64,000 bases of DNA from Mansonella perstans (taxonomy: Eukaryota; Nematoda; Chromadorea; Rhabditida; Onchocercidae): positions 1-64,000 of the forward strand of contig JBAMDO010000578.1 of the NCBI GenBank assembly GCA_037074765.1. Reading direction: 5' to 3'. Of the stretch, positions 55,501 through 61,500 are shown piece after piece (position 1 is the stretch's first letter; each line of letters opens with the position of its first letter). A program made the translations under genes and the position numbers. A model generated the notes under the pieces. It saw nothing but the letters and a program-made list of their open reading frames with translations, was not told the origin of the DNA and did not search any database.

Positions 55501-58500
55501 CATTCCGCGGTGATACTATCAAAATTGAATGCGAATTGGTAAATCAAGATGAATTCACTTGGCTCATTAATGGTAAACCTACAAGTAAAGATTCGAAATG
55601 TATCGAGGAGATCAGCTTATTGACAAGAACACTAACAATTACAAATATTGCACCAGAATATGATAAGACGATAATTACTGCAAAAGTAGGCGATATTGTC
55701 GCTGAAACTATCATCCATGTAGAAGATACACCAGCAGAGATCATTGAACGTTTGCCGCGTCGTAGTTTCGGTAAATGCGGTGAGAATGTAAAGCTTACGG
55801 TACCTGTTACTCATCCAGCACATTCCATTGTTTGGGAATTTAACGGAGAGGAATTGTCTCAAGATAAAGGGAATTATGTGATTGCTGAGGAAGGCAATAT
55901 TTATACATTAACCATAAAAAATGCTACTTATAATGATGCCGGACATTATTCCGTTAAGGTGGATTCGTTACAAACTTCCACAACATTAGTAATAGAAGGA
56001 GCGCCTATTATTGAGAAACCGGAATCGGAAAGTGTTGATTTCGAAACTCATGAAAATCTTCTTCTTAATATTCCTTATAAAGCAGTACCAGAACCTAAAG
56101 TTGACTGCTACTTTAACAACGAGCCAGTGCTAGTTGGAACAAAATTGAATCTTGAAATTATCAATGATATGGTTCAATTCTGTAAACGGAACACTACTAA
56201 AAACGATTGTGGTGAATATACTTTTAAGATTAGCAATGAATTTGGCGAGGCTGTCAAAACTTTCAAAGTTAATGTTAAAGGTAAAATTAATTGCTACAAT
56301 ATAGAATCTTTTAAAGAATGTATTTAAAATTCCAATAAATAGAGGTCGAAAAAATGCAGTCAAAAATGCAGTTTTTGAAGAATAAAAAATGTTGAAAAAA
56401 AACTAGTAAATAAATTTGAAGGGATGATCAGCATACTATAATCATTTGCTTACAGGTATATCCAGTGTTCCTGAGAATCCTCAAATCATAGATATTTCTT
56501 GTAACACGGTAAGTGTCAAATGGGACGCTCCTAAAAATGATGGTGGTAGCAAAATTATGGGTTACATCGTCGAGAAAAAAGAAATTGGTCGTCGAACATT
56601 CCATCATGTTATACAGGTAATTCGTCCGATATAACAAATTTTGCGAATCAAACTTGTTATGAATATCTTTATTATTATTTTCACTTCAATTTTTAGAATC
56701 TGCGAACAGTAAGTGATATTTTCCTTAGTTTTAAGCTAATAGTTCTTTCATTTTTACATTTCATTTATAGGTAACAGCTGAAAAGACCAACTGTCTGATT
56801 GAAGAGCTTGATGCGGATAGCGATTATATCTTCCGTGTTGCTGCCATCAACAAGTATGGCACTGGTGAATTCGCCGAATTCCCTATTACACATACTACTG
56901 CAGCACCAGAAGAATTAGAAGAAATACCAGGAAAGAAAATGGAGCTAGAAAAAACTCCGGAAAAAATGGACGAAGAACAAGAATTGGCTGAAATAAAAAA
57001 GCCAAGGGCTAAGAGAGCTGTGGAAAAAGATGAATCAGAAAAGACTGAACAATTTGAAGAAGAAATAGAACATTTAGGTAGTGAGGGAGCTGGTCAAACT
57101 GCGAAAGATCTTGAACAGCATGACGTATTTGAACTTGCAGCAGAAAAAGCGGGAAAGGAGAAATTCACTAAAGTTACTGGACCTGAAGAAAGAATAAAGG
57201 ATGAAATTATTGAGGTGGATAAAGAGAAGTTAGATGCTGTTGAAGTTGAGGAACGAAAGCCGAAGAAAACAAAAAGAAAGAAACCTGGGAAGGAAGAGAA
57301 ATCTTCTGAGAAAATGATTCAGAAATCTGTTGAAGAACATGTTGAAGGACTGGAGAATGATGCTTGGATTCTGTCAAAAGAACCAAAAGAAGCCACTGAA
57401 AGAATGGACGGTGATGAACTGGAGGACAGAAATATATCAGAGAGGAACCAAGCGCATGTAGAAGAAACAGTTGCGTCGATTTCTGAAGAAAACGAGTTTA
57501 AGGAAAAACTCGATAAAAAAGTTCCACGGGAAGAAAAGTATGCAGAAGTTGCTGCTGAATGCGAGATGAAAGAGAACTTTGAAATAAAAAGTGAGAAAAA
57601 GAAAGAAGTCAGCACTGGTGACATTTTCGAGGCTTTAGGAGTTGATGGAAAAACAGAAGAGGCTACGTTAGAAAAACAATTAACGGTTAAGAAAAAGAAA
57701 GAAATTAAAAAGAAATCTAGCAATGAAAAAAGCCAAAAAACTTCGGCTAAAAAAGCTAAAGAATCAGTAGTAGATGCTGGAATCGCGGATAAAAATTTCA
57801 ATGAACAGCTCCAGCAACAGGATATTATTGTTCAAGAAATGAAAATATCTGAAAGTGTAAAAATCGAAGCGGAAAAAGAAGAAATCAAAGAAGGCTATGT
57901 AGGGGATGACAAGGCTTTACTCAACTCTTGGCAATGCAGGCCAAAAATTGAGCAAAAAAAGAAACAGCATGAGAAGGAAGAGAAAACCGCCGAGAAGATC
58001 AGTACTGATGTGTTTTTCAAAAACATTACCACCATCGGTAGTACTGACAAAATTATCTCAATTTTGGGAAGTAAAGATAAAATGTCCGCTAATGTGAAAG
58101 AGGCTTCGAAGATGAAGAAATCAAAAACGCCAAAAAAACTGATAATGGAGAAGCCAGAAGAAATGCCTGAAATAGAGCAGGGAAAGCCTGAGACTGAAAA
58201 ACTGGAAGTAAATTTAGACATGAATGACAAATCTGAAAGGCCAGAACGTGAAGAAGGGAAAGACGGAGGATTCAAACGGTTAGACTTGGAACAAGAAGCT
58301 GAGGAAAGAAAGTTTGTGGAAGATAAAAAAGTGAAACCAAAAAAGAAAATCGTAAAAAAGATTACCGAGAAAGCACTGCAGAAGACTGAGGTTCAAGAAA
58401 AACCAGGAGAGAAGAGTTGGGATCAGGATACAAAGGAAATTAAGGATGAGGCGCAAGAGGGGAAATATCCAGAACAAAAAATGAATGAGTTTGAAAATAG

Positions 58501-61500
58501 AGAAGTGGAAGAGCTGAAAAACAATGCTGATTACGATATAACTATTAATGTACCAGCAGTCCCGATAAGCGAAATATCAAAAGTGGAAGACATTATCGAA
58601 ACGGTATCAGTGTTGCATAATAAGATCCCAATCACACGAAGAGTTCATAAGCGTCCACAAGGCTTTGTCCTTCTTCCAGATCAGGAAATTCTAGCATTTC
58701 GGAATGATACGGTCAAAATCGAATGTGAAGTTTTTGATGAAGATGATAAGATTAACTGGACAATTAACGGAAAACCAGTTACGAATGACACACGATGTAT
58801 GGAAATTGTGGATGGATATATGAGAATTTTGCAAATTGAAAATGTTGTTCCAGAAGATACGGGTACTGTCATCACAGCTAACCTTCACGAAAATTCTGCA
58901 GAAAGTGTTTTAATTATTGAGGATATACCAGTTGAAATCATTGAAAAATTACCGCATAAAATTACCGGTAAAATGGATGATTTCGTAAAATTATCAATAA
59001 CTGTTTCACATCTTCCTGAAAATTGCCAGTGGTTCTTCAACAATGAACAATTAATTGAAAATAACGATCAGTACGAAATAAATATTGATGGTAAAGTTTG
59101 TAATTTGTTGATAAAGAATTTAACTTACGAACAAGCAGGTCGTTATTCAGCCAAAGTGGAATCTGCAGAAACATCAACTATGCTGACCGTTGAAGGAGCA
59201 CCCGTACTGCACGAAACTGAAGCAGCTATAACAACGGTCAGCCTAGAATCACAAGATAATTTGGTACTTACAATACCATTTAAAGCAATACCGGAACCAA
59301 CTATAGAATGTTTTCTTAACAATAAAAAGATTCCGAGTGATTCGAAGATGCAGCTGGATATTTTCAACGATAAAGTATGCTTCTGCAAGCGTAAAATGAG
59401 CAAAAATGATGCAGGCGAGTATACGATCAAAATCAAAAATGATTTTGGAGAAGTCTCACAAACATTTTCTGTTGATATTAAAGGTTACTTTTCTTTTTTT
59501 TTTTAAATCAAAAATCAAATTAATTGTAATTTGAGCTATCTACTATAAAATTAACAACTTTCGCAACTTTTCCCTTGGGAAATGAATAAATATTAGTTTA
59601 ATTAATGTCAATTAATGTCATATAAATGTCAGCAATATGTCAAGAATGCGTCTTACCATCTATGAAAGCTAAGCTGTCATCAACGTATTTATCATAGTCG
59701 GTACTTCCAACTTTCATCATTAATAAAAAACTAGAAAGTAAATCTTTGAACTTTAGAAACTCCAAAAAAATAATGTTGTTTCAAAATTGGTTTTCCAGTA
59801 TCATTTTTGATGAGTGGAAACTTGTTTATGACTTTTGTGATTTGCTTATTCGAAATCTTTTCAAAATACCGATTTTATATTTAACCAAGCATCAGCTAAA
59901 TGTTTGTCGATATATTTATTATTTGTGATATAAATTTCTAATTTCCACTGGAGTTTCACTTTATCCGACCTTCTTTTTAAGCTATACCATTTTATTTATA
60001 TAGTATAATGTTAAGTACCTCTTGATATTAAATTAAAAAAGAATATCGAAATCCTGCATAAGTTTATTCTGAATACTGTTATCTATAACGGAGATTCAGA
60101 TAAAGAATCTTTTGAGAATATTTCTTCCCATCTATTTCAAGTAGCATTGCAACACTGTTTTTTGCTACTGATTTCAATTAGTCAGAATTGAACTTAAGTC
60201 TAAATTAAGCTAATTCGGCGATCAGTCAGTATTTGTTTAGTAACATAGCATTTCTTCGTGATTTCGATAAAAAATATGTTATTATCTTTCGCATATTGCA
60301 GACAAAGTAGTATATATCTATATACACGATTGCAGATGTACCAGGAGCTCCCGAAAACGGGTACATTGTAGAAACTGGCAGTTGCTGTGCGAAAGTTCAT
60401 TGGAATGCTCCAAGTGATGATGGTGGGAGTGCCATCACAGGTTATATTGTGGAGAAAAGGGAGGAATCGAGAAGAGCATATCATCGCGTCGCTCAGGTTT
60501 GTTGATTCCGCCATCATTGAAATTAGTACGATATCGATCATCGAGATCAGTTATAAGGATTTAGGTAACGAGTGAAGTAATGGATTATTATATGGATGAC
60601 CTAAAGATGAATACGTCGTATATGGTTCGAATAGCAGCTATGAATAAATACGGAGTTGGTGAATATCTAGAATGTGCTGCGTTTCAAACATGTCTGCCAT
60701 TCCGAGCACCATCTGTGACACATCCGCCAACCATCAGTAATTTCACTGATCAAGTGAGTAACATTTGCTCTAAAGATTATAATTTTTTAGTGCTAAGTTT
60801 CTCTTTATAGGATGTTACCAATAAATCTTTTGTGCGACGCCATCCTTTTTTCTACTTACTTCCTATAAAAAGTTGTACACTCAATATATGTTGTCATTAC
60901 AAGTTATCACTTCATCAGTAAACACCAATCAATGCTACCGATTTTTTTTCTAATTATTAAAGTGTTTGGTCGTAAGATTTTGTAATTTTGACGATTGGAA
61001 TTTCAACGATTGATTTATTTAGTCTAATAGTACATATGAATGAAATGGCTCTAAGACTATGTATTAACATCACTGCTTGGTAGCGTAATAATTAATAAAT
61101 TATGGTCAACTGGATATCATCTCTTTCATCCAGAACATCGTAGAATAACTGATAAATTGATTTGAAAGTTTTTGTTTTCTTTCATGTTTGATTAATACAT
61201 GATTTTTTAAGGATTGTACATTAAAATGGTCAAGAGTAACGGAGGATGGTGGTTCTCCAATTTATGGATATGATGTATTCGTACGGAAAGATAAAGGCGA
61301 TTGGATGAAAGTTAACGATGAATTGATATTCACTGAGCAGTTCACTGTATCTGATATTGAAGCTGGACCAATTTATGAATTTAAAGTGGAAGCAACGAAT
61401 GAAGCAGGTCTTACTTCAAAATCAGATATGATATCGGAACCGCTGACAATTTCCAAAGCAGGTGATCATCTATTACTGGGTTTTTTGCTACTTTATAATA

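Noticed and set aside
59484..59940. Open frame at 59746-59928 as a separate gene
   Set aside because: Short, AT-rich, Leu/Tyr/Phe/Lys composition typical of intron translation, with no splice or domain support.
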